A DNA stretch of 64,000 nt from Streptomyces sp. NBC_00461 (GTDB lineage: Bacteria > Actinomycetota > Actinomycetes > Streptomycetales > Streptomycetaceae): the NCBI RefSeq assembly GCF_036013935.1, contig NZ_CP107902.1, positions 4,993,001 through 5,057,000 of the forward strand, in the 5' to 3' direction. Shown piece after piece: positions 49,469 to 58,791 of the stretch (positions are counted from its first letter, which is position 1; each line of letters starts with the position of its first letter). Made by a program: the position numbers and the translations under genes. The notes under the pieces were generated by a model that was not told the origin of the DNA, ran no database searches, and saw only the letters and a list, made by a program, of their open reading frames with translations.

Positions 49469-50932
49469 TCACTCCACGGGGCCGGCGCTACCGGGGCGGA
49501 CCACCTGGGTCATTTCGGCGTCGGGATTGCCGGCCGGGGTGGGCGCCGGGCGGCGGGCGGTGTCGCTGATGCGGATCAGTACGCCGATGAGCGCCCAGTT
49601 GGCGATGACGGACGAACCGCCGTACGCCAGGAACGGCATCGTCATACCGGTCAGCGGGATCAGACCCATGACGCCGCCGGCGACGACGAAGACCTGGAGG
49701 GCGAAGGCGCCGGACAGGCCGACGGCCAGCAGCTTGCCGAACGGGTCGCGGGCGGCGAGGGCGGTGCGCACGCCGCGCTCCACGATCAGGCCGTAGATCA
49801 GCAGGATCGCCATGATGCCGGCCAGGCCCAGTTCCTCGCCGAAGGTGGCGAGGATGAAGTCGGAGTTGGCGGCGAACCGGATGAGTTCGGAGTGGCCCTG
49901 GCCCCAGCCGGTGCCGAGCGTGCCGCCGGAGCCGAAGGCCCAAAGGGCCTGCATGGCCTGCTCGGAGTGGAGGCCGGTGACGCCCGGGGTGCGGCTCAGG
50001 GTGTACTCGCGCATCGGGTCGAGCCAGGCCTGGACGCGCTGCTGGACGTGTGACTCGAAGGACGCCACACCGACCGCGCCGGCCGAGGACATCAGCAGAC
50101 CGAAGACGATCCAGCTGGTCCTCTCGGTCGCGACGTACAGCATGATGATGAACATTCCGAAGAACAGCAGCGACGTACCGAGGTCCGTCTCGAAGACCAG
50201 GATGAGGATCGAGATGAGCCAGACGACGATGATCGGGCCGAGGTCGCGGCCGCGCGGCAGGTACAGGCCCATGAAGCGGCGGCTGGCGAGGGCCAGCGCG
50301 TCACGCTTGACCATGAGGTAACCGGCGAAGAAGACCGCCAGCACGATCTTCGCGAACTCACCGGGCTGGATGGAGAAGCTGCCGACATGGATCCAGATCT
50401 TGGCACCGTAGACGTTGAGACCCAGGCCCGGCACCAGTGGCAGGAGCAGCAGGACCACCGCGCCGACCATGGAGATGTAGGTGTAGCGCTGCAGGACACG
50501 GTGGTCCTTGAGGAAGATCAGCACGATGGCGAACAGTGCGACGGCCATCGCGGTGTACAGCAGCTGGTTGGTCGCCTTGCCGCCTGAGACATGGATGGAC
50601 CGCAGCAGCTTGGACTGGTCCAGGCGCCAGATGGCGACGAGGCCGAGTCCGTTCAGCAGCGTGGCCAGGGGCAGGAGCAGCGGGTCCGCGTACGGGGCGA
50701 ACTTCCGTACGACGAGATGGGCGACGCCGGCGAGCAGGCCGAGTCCCAGGCCGTAGCTCAGCAGCCCGGTCGGCACCTTGTCGTCGATGGCCAGGCCCAC
50801 GTTGGCGTACGCGAACACGGGGATGACCACGGCGAACAGCAGGAGCGCGAGCTCGGTGTTGCGCCGGCTCGGTGCGCCGATCGCGCCGATCGTGGACGTG
50901 TGGTGCGTCGGTGTGTTGGTAGTACTGCTCAT
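49469..50932 (-). CDS. SEDS-family peptidoglycan polymerase (FtsW/RodA)
   Basis: SEDS proteins polymerise lipid II as glycosyltransferases with a partner class B PBP, here PbpA just downstream. The 487-aa protein has about twelve membrane helices and the family signatures QPGEFAKIVLAVFFAGYL, FETDLGTSLLFFG and MTMPFLAYGGSS. Cytoplasmic tails are short and polar. Start ATG at 50932. FtsW and RodA cannot be told apart from sequence alone; the neighbourhood matches the actinobacterial rodA locus. Confidence 0.94.
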   Translation of the reverse strand: MSSTTNTPTHHTSTIGAIGAPSRRNTELALLLFAVVIPVFAYANVGLAIDDKVPTGLLSYGLGLGLLAGVAHLVVRKFAPYADPLLLPLATLLNGLGLVAIWRLDQSKLLRSIHVSGGKATNQLLYTAMAVALFAIVLIFLKDHRVLQRYTYISMVGAVVLLLLPLVPGLGLNVYGAKIWIHVGSFSIQPGEFAKIVLAVFFAGYLMVKRDALALASRRFMGLYLPRGRDLGPIIVVWLISILILVFETDLGTSLLFFGMFIIMLYVATERTSWIVFGLLMSSAGAVGVASFESHVQQRVQAWLDPMREYTLSRTPGVTGLHSEQAMQALWAFGSGGTLGTGWGQGHSELIRFAANSDFILATFGEELGLAGIMAILLIYGLIVERGVRTALAARDPFGKLLAVGLSGAFALQVFVVAGGVMGLIPLTGMTMPFLAYGGSSVIANWALIGVLIRISDTARRPAPTPAGNPDAEMTQVVRPGSAGPVE

Positions 50933-50959
50933 CGTGTGACAGGGCCTCTCACGGCTTGC

Positions 50960-52513
50960 CTACTGCTTACCGCACAGCGAGACGACCTTCTGCTCATCCT
51001 CCGAGAGGCTGGGGCCGGGGCTGGGGGTGGGAGCGGTCGCTGATGTGGACGGGGTCGGTGAGGTCGAGGGGCTCGGTGTTGCCTTGGACGTGAGGGAGGT
51101 CTTGGTGGTTCCCGTGGTGCCGCCCGCCTCGCCCGCGCCGGTCTTCGAGTTCTTCTCGCTCTCGGCCGCCTGACGCTCGGACTCCTTCTTGCACGCGGAG
51201 GCCTGCACGGCAAGCTCGTTGATCTTCGACTGGGCGTCGGTCAGGCCGCCCTCGGCGATCGTGCTCCTGACCTGCTTCTGCTGGTACGGCGGCAGGTACT
51301 TGAGTTCGATCTCGGGGTGGTCCCTCTCCACCTTTGACAGCGACACCCAGGCCAGGTCCTGGCTGATGCCCCGGTACAGCGCGACGTGCTCGCTCCTGGT
51401 GCCGACGTAGTACTGCGTCTGCGTCCAGCGCCAGCCGCCGTAGAGGCCGCCGCCGACGACGGCGAGCGCGAGCACGACGTAGAAGGATCTCTTCGCCCAC
51501 TTGCTGCCCCTGCGGGGCTTGACGAAGTCGTCGTCGCTGTAGTCGCCGAAGCCGCCCGTAGGGATGTAGCCGGTGGTGTCGCCGGAGCCGGGCGGGCCGA
51601 ACTCGCCGCCGCCCTGTCCGGGCACCTGGCGGCCGAGGCCGGAGGCGCGTCCCGCGGGGGTCTGCATGATGCCGTTGTCGTGCAGGTGGTTCTGGTTCTC
51701 GGCGACCGCGCCGACCACGACCGGGGTGTCGGAGAGCTGCCCGGCGAGGGTGTCCCCGGTGTCGAGGTCGAGGACGTCGGCGATGATGACCGTGATGTTG
51801 TCGGGGCCGCCGCCGCGCAGTGCGAGCTCGATCAGGTTCTGGACGGTCTCCTGGGGGCCCTGGTAGCTGGCGAGGGTGTCCTCGAGGGTCTGGTGGGAGA
51901 CGACGCCGGACAGGCCGTCGGAGCAGATCAAGTAGCGGTCGCCGGCGCGGACTTCACGGATGGAGAGGTCGGGCTCGACATGCTCGCCGCTGCCCAACGC
52001 CCGCATCAGCAGGGAGCGTTGGGGGTGGGTGGTGGCTTCCTCTTCGGTGATGCGGCCCTCGTCGACCAGACGCTGCACCCAGGTGTGGTCCTGGGTGATC
52101 TGGGTGAGGACGCCGTCGCGGAGCAGGTACGCGCGCGAGTCGCCGACATGGACGAGGCCGAGGCGCTGCCCGGTCCACAGCAGGGCGGTGAGCGTGGTGC
52201 CCATGCCCTCCAGCTGCGGGTCCTCCTCGACCATGGCGCGCAGCTGGTCGTTGGCGCGCTGCACGGCGGTGCCGAGGGAGGTGAGGATGTCGGAGCCCGG
52301 CACGTCGTCGTCGAGCGCCACGATGGTGGAGATGGCCTCGGAGGAGGCGACCTCGCCGGCGGCGGCGCCGCCCATGCCGTCGGCGATCGCGAGCAGGCGC
52401 GGACCGGCGTATCCGGAGTCCTCGTTGCCCTCCCGGATCATGCCTTTGTGCGATCCGGCGGCGAAGCGCAGTGACAGACTCATGCGCACCTCGCCCGTCG
52501 GCTCCGGGTACAT
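50960..52513 (-). CDS. pstP: PP2C-family serine/threonine phosphatase PstP
   Basis: PstP reverses PknB-type phosphorylation. The 517-aa protein has a PP2C catalytic domain (metal-binding motifs REGNEDSGY, AIADGMGG, VHVGDSRAYLL, ICSDGLSG, GGPDNITV), a linker, one membrane helix (FYVVLALAVVGGGLYGGW) and a ~180-residue extracellular Thr/Ser/Pro-rich region ending VVSLCGKQ. Start candidates are GTG 52519 (GGAGGG 8 nt upstream), ATG 52513 (chosen) and ATG 52483 (MSLSLRF, GAGG upstream). The frame reads through to 53080 against fhaB only because of high GC. Confidence 0.93.
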   Translation of the reverse strand: MYPEPTGEVRMSLSLRFAAGSHKGMIREGNEDSGYAGPRLLAIADGMGGAAAGEVASSEAISTIVALDDDVPGSDILTSLGTAVQRANDQLRAMVEEDPQLEGMGTTLTALLWTGQRLGLVHVGDSRAYLLRDGVLTQITQDHTWVQRLVDEGRITEEEATTHPQRSLLMRALGSGEHVEPDLSIREVRAGDRYLICSDGLSGVVSHQTLEDTLASYQGPQETVQNLIELALRGGGPDNITVIIADVLDLDTGDTLAGQLSDTPVVVGAVAENQNHLHDNGIMQTPAGRASGLGRQVPGQGGGEFGPPGSGDTTGYIPTGGFGDYSDDDFVKPRRGSKWAKRSFYVVLALAVVGGGLYGGWRWTQTQYYVGTRSEHVALYRGISQDLAWVSLSKVERDHPEIELKYLPPYQQKQVRSTIAEGGLTDAQSKINELAVQASACKKESERQAAESEKNSKTGAGEAGGTTGTTKTSLTSKATPSPSTSPTPSTSATAPTPSPGPSLSEDEQKVVSLCGKQ

Positions 52514-52611
52514 CCGCACGGTGCCCACCCTCCGGTCGGGAGCGCGCCGGGGCCCGTGGTGGGGGCCGCCGCTGCGTGCTCGCTCCGCTCGCGCTCTTTC
52601 ATGACGTAGTA

Positions 52612-53130
52612 CTACTTCCGCAGCTCGATGACTGTCTTGCCGATGCGGATCGGCGCGCCCAGCGGAATCGGCGTGGGGGTCGTCAGCCGGCTCCGGTCGA
52701 GGTAGGTGCCGTTGGTCGAGCCCAGGTCTTCGACGATCCACTGCCCGTCGCGGTCCGGGTAGATCCTGGCATGGCGGCTGGAGGCGTAGTCGTCGTCCAG
52801 CACGATCGTGCTGTCGTGCGCCCTGCCCAGGGTGATGGTCTGGCCCTGCAGCGCGACGGTCGTGCCGGTGAGGGTGCCCTCGGAGACGACCAGTTTGCTG
52901 GGGGCGTTGCGGCGCTGGCGGCCGCCACCGGCGGCCTGCTGCCGCTGCTGCGGGGGCGCGGCCTGCTGCCGCGCCGCCTGCTGCGGCCGGGCGGCCTCGC
53001 GCCTCGACCCGCGCTGCGTGACGCGCGTACCGAACAGATCGCTGCGGATGACCTGCACGGCCACGATCACGAACAGCCACAGTACGGCCAGGAAACCCAG
53101 CCGCATGACCGTGAGGGTCAGCTCTGACAT
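52612..53130 (-). CDS. fhaB: Membrane-anchored FHA domain protein FhaB
   Basis: FHA domains bind phosphothreonine and recruit PknB substrates to the division or elongation machinery (FipA partner in mycobacteria). The 172-aa protein has one N-terminal membrane helix (MRLGFLAVLWLFVIVAVQVI), a Gln/Arg/Ala-rich linker and a C-terminal FHA domain (GRAHDSTIVL, SSRHARIY, DLGSTNGTYLD). Start is ATG 53130 after GGGGG. It lies 98 bp before pstP and 10 bp after fhaA. Confidence 0.95.
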   Translation of the reverse strand: MSELTLTVMRLGFLAVLWLFVIVAVQVIRSDLFGTRVTQRGSRREAARPQQAARQQAAPPQQRQQAAGGGRQRRNAPSKLVVSEGTLTGTTVALQGQTITLGRAHDSTIVLDDDYASSRHARIYPDRDGQWIVEDLGSTNGTYLDRSRLTTPTPIPLGAPIRIGKTVIELRK

Positions 53131-53140
53131 TGCCCCCGCT

Positions 53141-53995
53141 TCACCCTTCGGCTTGCCGGTAAATGATGGTGGTACTGCCCACGACGATCCGCGAGCCGTC
53201 GCGGAGCGTAGCGCGGGTGGTGTGCTGCCCGTCCACCACGATGCCGTTCGTGGACCCGAGATCCTGGATCGTCGAGGGCGTTCCGGTCCGGATCTCACAG
53301 TGCCGGCGCGAGACGCCGGGGTCGTCGATCCGCACGTCTGCTTCGGTGCTGCGGCCCAGCACCAGCGTCGAGCGGGAGATCTGATGGCGGGCGCCGTTGA
53401 TCTCGACCCAGTGGCGCGTGCGGCCGCCGGCCGCCGGGGCGGGAGCCGCCGCGGGCCGCTGGCCGAACGGCGCGGCACCGGGGCGTCCGCCGGGCGGAGG
53501 CGCCGCCGGCATGGGCGGGGCGCCCGCCGGGGCGGCGGTCGGCGGGTAGCCGTAACCCCCGCCGGGTCGACCCGCTCCGGGAGCCGCCGGAGCGGCCGGT
53601 CCGGCAGCCTGCTGGCTGGAGGAGGAGGCGAGCGTACGGCTGCGAACCCGGTACAGGCCGGTGTCGAGGTCGTCCGCCTTCTCCAGGTGGACCTTGATGG
53701 GCCCCATGAACGTGTAGCGCTGCTGCTTGGCGTAGTCGCGCACCATGCCGGCGAGCTCGTCGCCGAGCTGGCCGGAGTAGGGGCTGAGCCGCTCGAAGTC
53801 CGGCGTGCTCAGCTCCACGATGAAGTCGTTGGGTACGACGGTCCGGTCGCGGTTCCAGATGGTCGCGTTGTTGTCGCACTCACGCTGGAGCGCTCCGGCG
53901 ATCTCCACGGGCTGGACCTCGGACTTGAACACCTTGGCGAAGGTGCCGTTGACCAGACCTTCGAGACGCTGCTCGAACTTCTTCATGACTCCCAT
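53141..53995 (-). CDS. fhaA: FHA domain protein with N-terminal DUF3662 (FhaA)
   Basis: The 284-aa protein has an N-terminal DUF3662 domain (MGVMKKFEQRLEGLVNG ... RYTFMGPIKVHLEKADDL, residues 1-125), a Pro/Gly/Ala-rich linker (~130-185) and a C-terminal FHA domain (LGRSTEADVRI, SRRHCEI, DLGSTNGIVVDG). FhaA binds phosphorylated MviN/MurJ-type partners in mycobacteria. The start is ATG 53995 with GGAGG nearby. It is the first gene of the leftward six-gene operon. Confidence 0.95.
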   Translation of the reverse strand: MGVMKKFEQRLEGLVNGTFAKVFKSEVQPVEIAGALQRECDNNATIWNRDRTVVPNDFIVELSTPDFERLSPYSGQLGDELAGMVRDYAKQQRYTFMGPIKVHLEKADDLDTGLYRVRSRTLASSSSQQAAGPAAPAAPGAGRPGGGYGYPPTAAPAGAPPMPAAPPPGGRPGAAPFGQRPAAAPAPAAGGRTRHWVEINGARHQISRSTLVLGRSTEADVRIDDPGVSRRHCEIRTGTPSTIQDLGSTNGIVVDGQHTTRATLRDGSRIVVGSTTIIYRQAEG

Positions 53996-54623
53996 GAGGC
54001 ACCTCCTCCGATCTCGCTGCCGTCCTGTGTCCCGCCTGGCGGGCGCTGCGTTACCTGGTACTGCTTACTGATCGTATCCACGCGCGGGTGAATCGGCTGG
54101 TTCCCCCTGTCGGCCTCGTCGACGGGTGTCGACGCTCGACGAAGTTCCCTCCGGAGGTTCCCTCCGAAGCTCTCCTTCGAACTCCTCCCGCGCACTCCTT
54201 CTGCCAAGGATCGTAGAGGCGGCCGCAGACCAGTGTCCCGCACCTGGCTGTGGACCCTGCCCGGCTCCTGGGGAGACGGGCAGGACCGGTACGAGGTTGA
54301 TACGTGAACCGGTACGTGTTGATACGCAGCGAGGGGCTTCGCGGGTCGGCCGGGCATGGGGCGGGTCCTGGGGCGGGTCGTGGGTCTGGTTCGGGTCGAG
54401 TCGTGAGGTGGGTCCGGTTCTGGGGCGAGTCGTGAAGTGGGCCGTGGGGGGACATCGGCCGGACGCCCGGTCGGACGGCCGGCCTCGGCCGGATGTCACG
54501 TCCGTGCTGGTGAGCGGCTGCCCAGGCATAAGGGATGTGAACCCACCCCGGCCACCGTGCTAATGTTCTGCGTGTCGGAAGGCGCCAGCCCAAAGGGTTC
54601 GGAGCCGGAGGACACACCCAGAT
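53996..54623. promoter_or_regulatory. Upstream region of fhaA and of tRNA-Leu
   Basis: 628 bp with no supported gene. The fhaA promoter must lie at the left. 54350-54480 is a G-rich low-complexity stretch with repeated GGTTCGGG/GGGTCC- and CGAGTCGTGA-like words (two CGAGTCGTGA copies at about 54396 and 54425). The tRNA promoter is just before 54624. Confidence 0.4.
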
Positions 54624-54710
54624 GCGCGGGTGGCGGAATAGGCAGACGCGCTGGATTCAGGTTCCAGTGCCCGCAAGGGCGTGGGGGTTCAACTCCCCCC
54701 TCGCGCACCA
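54624..54710 (+). tRNA. leuT: tRNA-Leu (CAG anticodon)
   Basis: An 84-nt class II tRNA with encoded CCA. The acceptor stem GCGCGGG (54624-54630) pairs with CTCGCGC (54700-54706); D-arm GGCGGAATAGGCAGACGC; anticodon CAG in ATTCAGGT; long variable arm TGCCCGCAAGGGCG; T-arm GGGGGTTCAACTCCCCC. Confidence 0.97.
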
Positions 54711-54806
54711 GGAAGAACCGACGGAACGGGTCTTCACCAGTGACGAAAGTCATGGTGGGGCCCGTTTCTCGTTGTAGCGATGGGCTGCGGCCCGGACGGT
54801 GACGCG

Positions 54807-54848
54807 GCAGGGCCCCGGCGGTGAGGTATCTCACGGTCGGGGCCCTGC
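54807..54848 (+). terminator. Terminator downstream of tRNA-Leu
   Basis: GCAGGGCCCC (54807-54816) pairs with GGGGCCCTGC (54839-54848), followed by TTTTTGT. The rest of the gap 54711-55085 has no gene. Confidence 0.8.
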
Positions 54849-55085
54849 TTTTTGTGCTGCTGATTGTTCTCCGGATCGTGTTGGGGTGGCGTTGGCCGGG
54901 TCCCGGGGGGCACTCCTGCGCGCCGGTAATTAGACGCTCTTCTGGCCAGCGAGTTCATACCTGGCAGCAGCGGGCTCAGCGGTTTCTCAGTCTCGGATCT
55001 GTGTCATTTCCTCACCGGCCGCGCTCAGATCGAGCGGCGTATCGAGACGCTCGTCTGGAACCAGGACGCTGTCCGTCCCTACCTG

Positions 55086-55997
55086 TCAGCTCGTGTGGAG
55101 AACGGAGTGGAGTGCCTTGTCGATCGTGGGGTGGCCGAAGGTGAAGCCCGCCTTGTGCAGGGCCGCAGGGACGGCGCGGCAACTGCCTGTGATGCCCGTG
55201 GCGAACTCGCCGAGCGCCGCTCTGAGGGCGAAGGCAGGAACGGAGGCGATCGTCGGGCGATGAAGGGCGCGGCCCATCGCTCGCGTGATCTCGCGGTTCG
55301 TCAGTGGTTCGGGGGCTGTGAAGTTGACGGGGCCTGTGAGCGTCTCGTCGTCGATCGCGAAGCGCAGTGCCCCGATGTGGTCGGTCAGCGAGATGAACGG
55401 CCAGTACTGGTCGCCGGAGCCGAGCCGGCCGCCCAGGCCGAGGCGGAAGAGCGGGAAGAGCCTGCCGAAGGCGCCGCCTTTGGCGGAGACCACCAGGCCG
55501 GTGCGGGGGTGCACCACCCGGATGCCCGCCTCTCGGGCAGTGTCTGCGGCGGCCTCCCAGTCGACGCACACCGCAGCCAGGAAGTCGTCCCCGGGTGGCG
55601 TGCTCTCCTCGATCGTCCGGTCGCCGGTGTCGCTGTAGTAACCAGTCGCGGATGCCGAGACAAGGACGCGGGGTGGGGTGGACGATTCGGCGCAGGCCCG
55701 CGCGATGGTCCGGGTTCCCAGTGCGCGGCTGCGGCGGATCTCCTCCTTGTACGCGGCGCTCCAGCGCTTGTCTCCGACCCCGGCGCCGGCCAGGTGCACT
55801 ACGGCGTCCACAGTGTCCAGCGCACCGGGCTGGACGTGGCCTTTGATCGGATCCCATTGCGCCGCCTCGCTGCAGTCCCCCTCGGGGCGCGCCGACCGGT
55901 CGCGGACGAGGCGAACGACCTGGTGGCCGTCGGTGAGGAGCGAGTGGGTGAGAGCGGATCCGATGAGTCCGGTGGACCCGGTGATCGCGACGCGCAT
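55086..55997 (-). CDS. NAD-dependent epimerase/dehydratase-like protein (TIGR01777/YfcH family)
   Basis: The 303-aa protein is an extended SDR: MRVAITGSTGLIGSAL nucleotide-binding start, HLAGAGVG, a SASATGYYSD active-site region (Tyr but atypical Tyr-Lys spacing), and a C-terminal DUF1731-like end (RPTIASVPAFALRAALGE ... GFTFGHPTIDKAL). The substrate of this family is unknown. Start ATG 55997 has GGGAGA 7 nt upstream; the frame extends upstream to 56090 without an RBS. Confidence 0.9.
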   Translation of the reverse strand: MRVAITGSTGLIGSALTHSLLTDGHQVVRLVRDRSARPEGDCSEAAQWDPIKGHVQPGALDTVDAVVHLAGAGVGDKRWSAAYKEEIRRSRALGTRTIARACAESSTPPRVLVSASATGYYSDTGDRTIEESTPPGDDFLAAVCVDWEAAADTAREAGIRVVHPRTGLVVSAKGGAFGRLFPLFRLGLGGRLGSGDQYWPFISLTDHIGALRFAIDDETLTGPVNFTAPEPLTNREITRAMGRALHRPTIASVPAFALRAALGEFATGITGSCRAVPAALHKAGFTFGHPTIDKALHSVLHTS

Positions 55998-56074
55998 GGC
56001 GTTCTCCCGAACGGGCTTGGGCAGGTGGGCTTGTGGCCACCCGGGATGGTTGTCGGACTCCGAGGTTCTCGGAG

Positions 56075-56578
56075 TCAGCGGCGATGCCACGGCAGGGCCG
56101 ACGGGTAGGCGTCCTCCTCGCCGGCCTGCTTGAGGGAGGCGACCACGGTGGCGGTGATGGTGGCGAGCTGGTTCACCTGTTCAGGGCTGAGGGCGTCGAA
56201 CACCACGCGGCGGACGGCAGCCACATGGCCGGGGGCGGCCTTGGCCATCAACTCCATGCCGGCCTCGGTGAGTTCGGCCAGCTGTCCCCGTCCGTCGGCC
56301 GGATCCTCCCGGCGCCGCACGTAGCCCGACTCCTCCAGGCGGATCACCGCGCGCGTGAGGCGGCTGCGAGTGAACTTCAACTGCTCGGCGAGCAAGGACA
56401 TCCCCAGGGCGCGGTCGGGTGCCACGGACAGGCGGGCCAGGAGGCTGTAGTCCGCGTGCGTCGTGGCCGCGTCGCGCCGCAACTGTTGATCGAGGTAGTC
56501 GCTCAGCAGCGTCGAGCAGTCGAGGAAGTTGATCCAGGCTCGCAGCTCTTCGGGAGTGAGCCACCGGGGGGATGTCAT
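56075..56578 (-). CDS. MarR-family transcriptional regulator
   Basis: The 167-aa protein has a MarR winged helix (DYSLLARLSVAPDRALGMSLLAEQLKFTRSRLTRAVIRLEESGYVRRREDPADGRGQ; wing DPADGRG) within N- and C-terminal dimerisation helices. Start ATG 56578. It is divergent from a small membrane protein gene; two CAAAC/GTTTG palindromes lie between them, so it probably represses itself and that neighbour. The ligand is unknown. Confidence 0.92.
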   Translation of the reverse strand: MTSPRWLTPEELRAWINFLDCSTLLSDYLDQQLRRDAATTHADYSLLARLSVAPDRALGMSLLAEQLKFTRSRLTRAVIRLEESGYVRRREDPADGRGQLAELTEAGMELMAKAAPGHVAAVRRVVFDALSPEQVNQLATITATVVASLKQAGEEDAYPSALPWHRR

Positions 56579-56597
56579 GGCGGCCACTCTAACCGAG

Positions 56598-56617
56598 ATG
56601 TTTGCCTGATCAAACAT
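56598..56617. promoter_or_regulatory. Putative MarR operator 1
   Basis: ATGTTTG (56598-56604) and CAAACAT (56611-56617), a perfect inverted repeat with a 6-nt spacer, 20 bp upstream of the marR start. Confidence 0.65.
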
Positions 56618-56638
56618 TTCGGGGTAGCGTCCCCCATT

Positions 56639-56654
56639 GTTTGAGGAATCAAAC
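56639..56654. promoter_or_regulatory. Putative MarR operator 2
   Basis: GTTTGA (56639-56644) and TCAAAC (56649-56654), an inverted repeat with a 4-nt spacer and the same GTTTG/CAAAC half-sites as operator 1. Confidence 0.6.
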
Positions 56655-56709
56655 TCCTTCCTTTCTGGCGCTGCACCTGTCGTTCTTGAGCTCTCCGCAG
56701 GAGGTCCCC

Positions 56710-57159
56710 ATGTCCGGTTCCGTCCCCGAAGCCGTATCGTCCGCCCCGCCCGCGCCGCGCTCCCGCGGCCTGACCGTGGTCGCGGGGCTTCTCGCGGCGG
56801 CTGTCGTGGCCGTCCTCGGAAACGTGGTGGTCGCATTCCTCGCCCACGCGGCGGGGGCGTCGGAAGATTTCGATCCGCTGCACCTCCCCGCGTACGCGCC
56901 GCTGACGGTGTTCGGCGTCGTCCTTGGCGCCATCGGCTGGGCGGTCGTCCGTCGTGTCGCCAAGAACCCGGCGGGGCTGCTGCGGTGGCTGGTGCCCGTG
57001 CTCGTGGTCGTGTCGTTCGCGCCCGACCTGTCCCTGCTCGGTGGCGGTACACCCGGCAGTGGGCCGCTGGCCGTCGCTGCGCTGATGGTGATGCATGTGG
57101 TGGTCGCGGTCGTCGCCGTCGCCGCCTATCGGCGCGTCCTGCCGCTGCCTGTCCGCTGA
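56710..57159 (+). CDS. Small four-helix membrane protein (DUF6069-like)
   Basis: The 149-aa product starts MSGSVPEAVSSAPP after a perfect AGGAGG. It has four hydrophobic segments (LTVVAGLLAAAVVAVLGNVV, LTVFGVVLGAIGWAV, WLVPVLVVVSFAPDLSLL, AVAALMVMHVVVAVVAVAAY). The family is common in actinomycetes beside TetR/MarR regulators; the DUF6069 label is from memory. It is likely the main target of the divergent MarR regulator. Function is unknown. Confidence 0.75.
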   Translation: MSGSVPEAVSSAPPAPRSRGLTVVAGLLAAAVVAVLGNVVVAFLAHAAGASEDFDPLHLPAYAPLTVFGVVLGAIGWAVVRRVAKNPAGLLRWLVPVLVVVSFAPDLSLLGGGTPGSGPLAVAALMVMHVVVAVVAVAAYRRVLPLPVR

Positions 57160-57294
57160 CGCTGCCTGGCGTGCGCGACCGTGCCGGCTGCCGGCGGTGT
57201 CCCGGGGGCCGGGACGACCGAGTTCCGGGACACCGCTGTTCGCGCGCAGGACCGGCCGTGCACGTCTGCCGCCCGCGTGACAGTTGCCCATCCC

Positions 57295-57309
57295 ATCCAC
57301 CACGTGGAT
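57295..57309. promoter_or_regulatory. ATCCACCACGTGGAT palindrome upstream of the MFS gene
   Basis: A perfect 6-bp-arm inverted repeat (ATCCAC-CAC-GTGGAT) in the 330-bp gap before the MFS gene. It matches the motif in the LysR/FAH promoter region (59826-59840) at 13 of 15 positions. Confidence 0.6.
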
Positions 57310-57489
57310 AACCCGGATACGGGATTCGGATTGCGCTGGGGATGGCACCGGCGCCTTGGCGCCCCCATAGTCGTCGCTACCGTACGCCGCCGTCCGGACG
57401 CTGCCGGCGTGCGAGTTCCCCCAGCATGCCGGGCGCCGTCGGTGCCCGTGAGGCATGCCCGCTCCCTTACACCGTCCCCTGGAGTCGCC

Positions 57490-58758
57490 ATGCCCGGTTC
57501 CGTGCCCCTGCAGCCTCCCGCCGCGGTCGATGCCACCGCTCCGTCAACCGTCGCCGTGTCGGGCCCGGCCCATCTGCTGCGGGTGACCCTTCTGATGGCG
57601 GGCAGCTGTCTGCCGATCCTGGGGGCGGTGCTGATCGCCCCGGTGCTGCCGAGGATGCAGGACCACTTCGCGTCGGTCCCGGGGGCCAAAGCGCTGGTGC
57701 CCCTCGCGCTGACCGTTCCGGCGCTGGCGCTGGCGCTGCTGGCCCCGTTCGCCGGTGTGATCGTGGACCGGGTGGGCCGCAAGCGCCTGCTGGTCGTGGC
57801 CACTCTCCTGTACGCCGTGTTCGGCACGGCTCCGCTCTGGCTGGACTCGCTGGGCGGCATCATCGCCAGCCGCGCCCTGGTCGGAGTCGCCGAGGCCGCG
57901 ATCATGACCTGCTGCACGACCCTGATCGGCGACTACTACAGCGGTCACCGGCGGGTGAAGTACCTCGCCCTGCAGACCATGTGCGCCTCCGCGTCGGCCA
58001 CCGTCTTCTTCGTGCTCGGCGGCGCCGCCGGATCGGCGGGCTGGCGCGTGCCCTTCTGGGTCTACGCCGTGAGCCTGGTGCTCGCCCCGCTGATGGCAAC
58101 CGCCCTGCCCAACCCGGCGCTCCGTGCGGACGGTGACGAGACTCCGGCCGGGACGGAGGCCCGCCGCTCGTTCCCCTGGCGGCAGTTGGGCGGCATCTGT
58201 GCCCTCACCTTCTTCGGGGCGATGGTCTTCTACACCGTCCCGGTGGAGATGTCGTACCTGCTCGACGACCTCGGGGTGGAGAACACCGGCGTGATCGGAC
58301 TGGCCACCGCGATCGCCAGTGCCGCCACCGTGGGCGGAGCGGTCACCTTCGCCCGGCTCAAGCGTTCTCCCGACCCGATGCTGCCCGTCGTTCTCGCGGT
58401 CTGCGCGGTCGGCTTCGGGATGATGTTCCTCGCGGGCAGCGCCCCGCTGCTGGTCATCGGGGCGGTCGTCAACTGTGTGGGCACCGGCATGCTGCTGCCC
58501 GCCCTTCTCACCAGTGCCATGTCCCGCCTGGCGTTCGAGGACCGCGGCCGCGGCACGGGGTTGTGGATGGCTGCCTTCTTCGGCGGTGAGTTCGTCTCCC
58601 CGCTGGTGCTGCTCGCCGGGGAGTCTGCCGTCGGCACGCTCGCCGGTGCGGTGGGCATGCTGGGGCTGGCCGCCGCCCTCGTCGCGGCGGGGCTGTGGGC
58701 GGCCCGCCGCCGGGTGGGCGCCGTCGATCCCCGGCCGTTTCCGGAGCAGTTGGCCTGA
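57490..58758 (+). CDS. Major facilitator superfamily transporter
   Basis: The 422-aa protein has about twelve membrane helices and the MFS loop motif after helix 2 (GVIVDRVGRKRLLV), with a RALVGVAEAAIMT stretch in helix 4. The start is ATG 57490 with GGAG upstream. Its promoter region has the same 15-bp motif as the catabolic operon to the right. It may import the aromatic acid degraded there, or export a drug-like compound; the first is favoured by context only. Confidence 0.85.
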   Translation: MPGSVPLQPPAAVDATAPSTVAVSGPAHLLRVTLLMAGSCLPILGAVLIAPVLPRMQDHFASVPGAKALVPLALTVPALALALLAPFAGVIVDRVGRKRLLVVATLLYAVFGTAPLWLDSLGGIIASRALVGVAEAAIMTCCTTLIGDYYSGHRRVKYLALQTMCASASATVFFVLGGAAGSAGWRVPFWVYAVSLVLAPLMATALPNPALRADGDETPAGTEARRSFPWRQLGGICALTFFGAMVFYTVPVEMSYLLDDLGVENTGVIGLATAIASAATVGGAVTFARLKRSPDPMLPVVLAVCAVGFGMMFLAGSAPLLVIGAVVNCVGTGMLLPALLTSAMSRLAFEDRGRGTGLWMAAFFGGEFVSPLVLLAGESAVGTLAGAVGMLGLAAALVAAGLWAARRRVGAVDPRPFPEQLA

Positions 58759-58791
58759 GGGTGCGCAGGACGACCGCCGAGAGCGGGTCGA

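Noticed and set aside
52514..53080. A single FHA-PP2C fusion protein
   Set aside because: The open frame running from 53080 into pstP is out of frame with the FHA domain of fhaB; the FHA protein is a separate gene ending at 52612.
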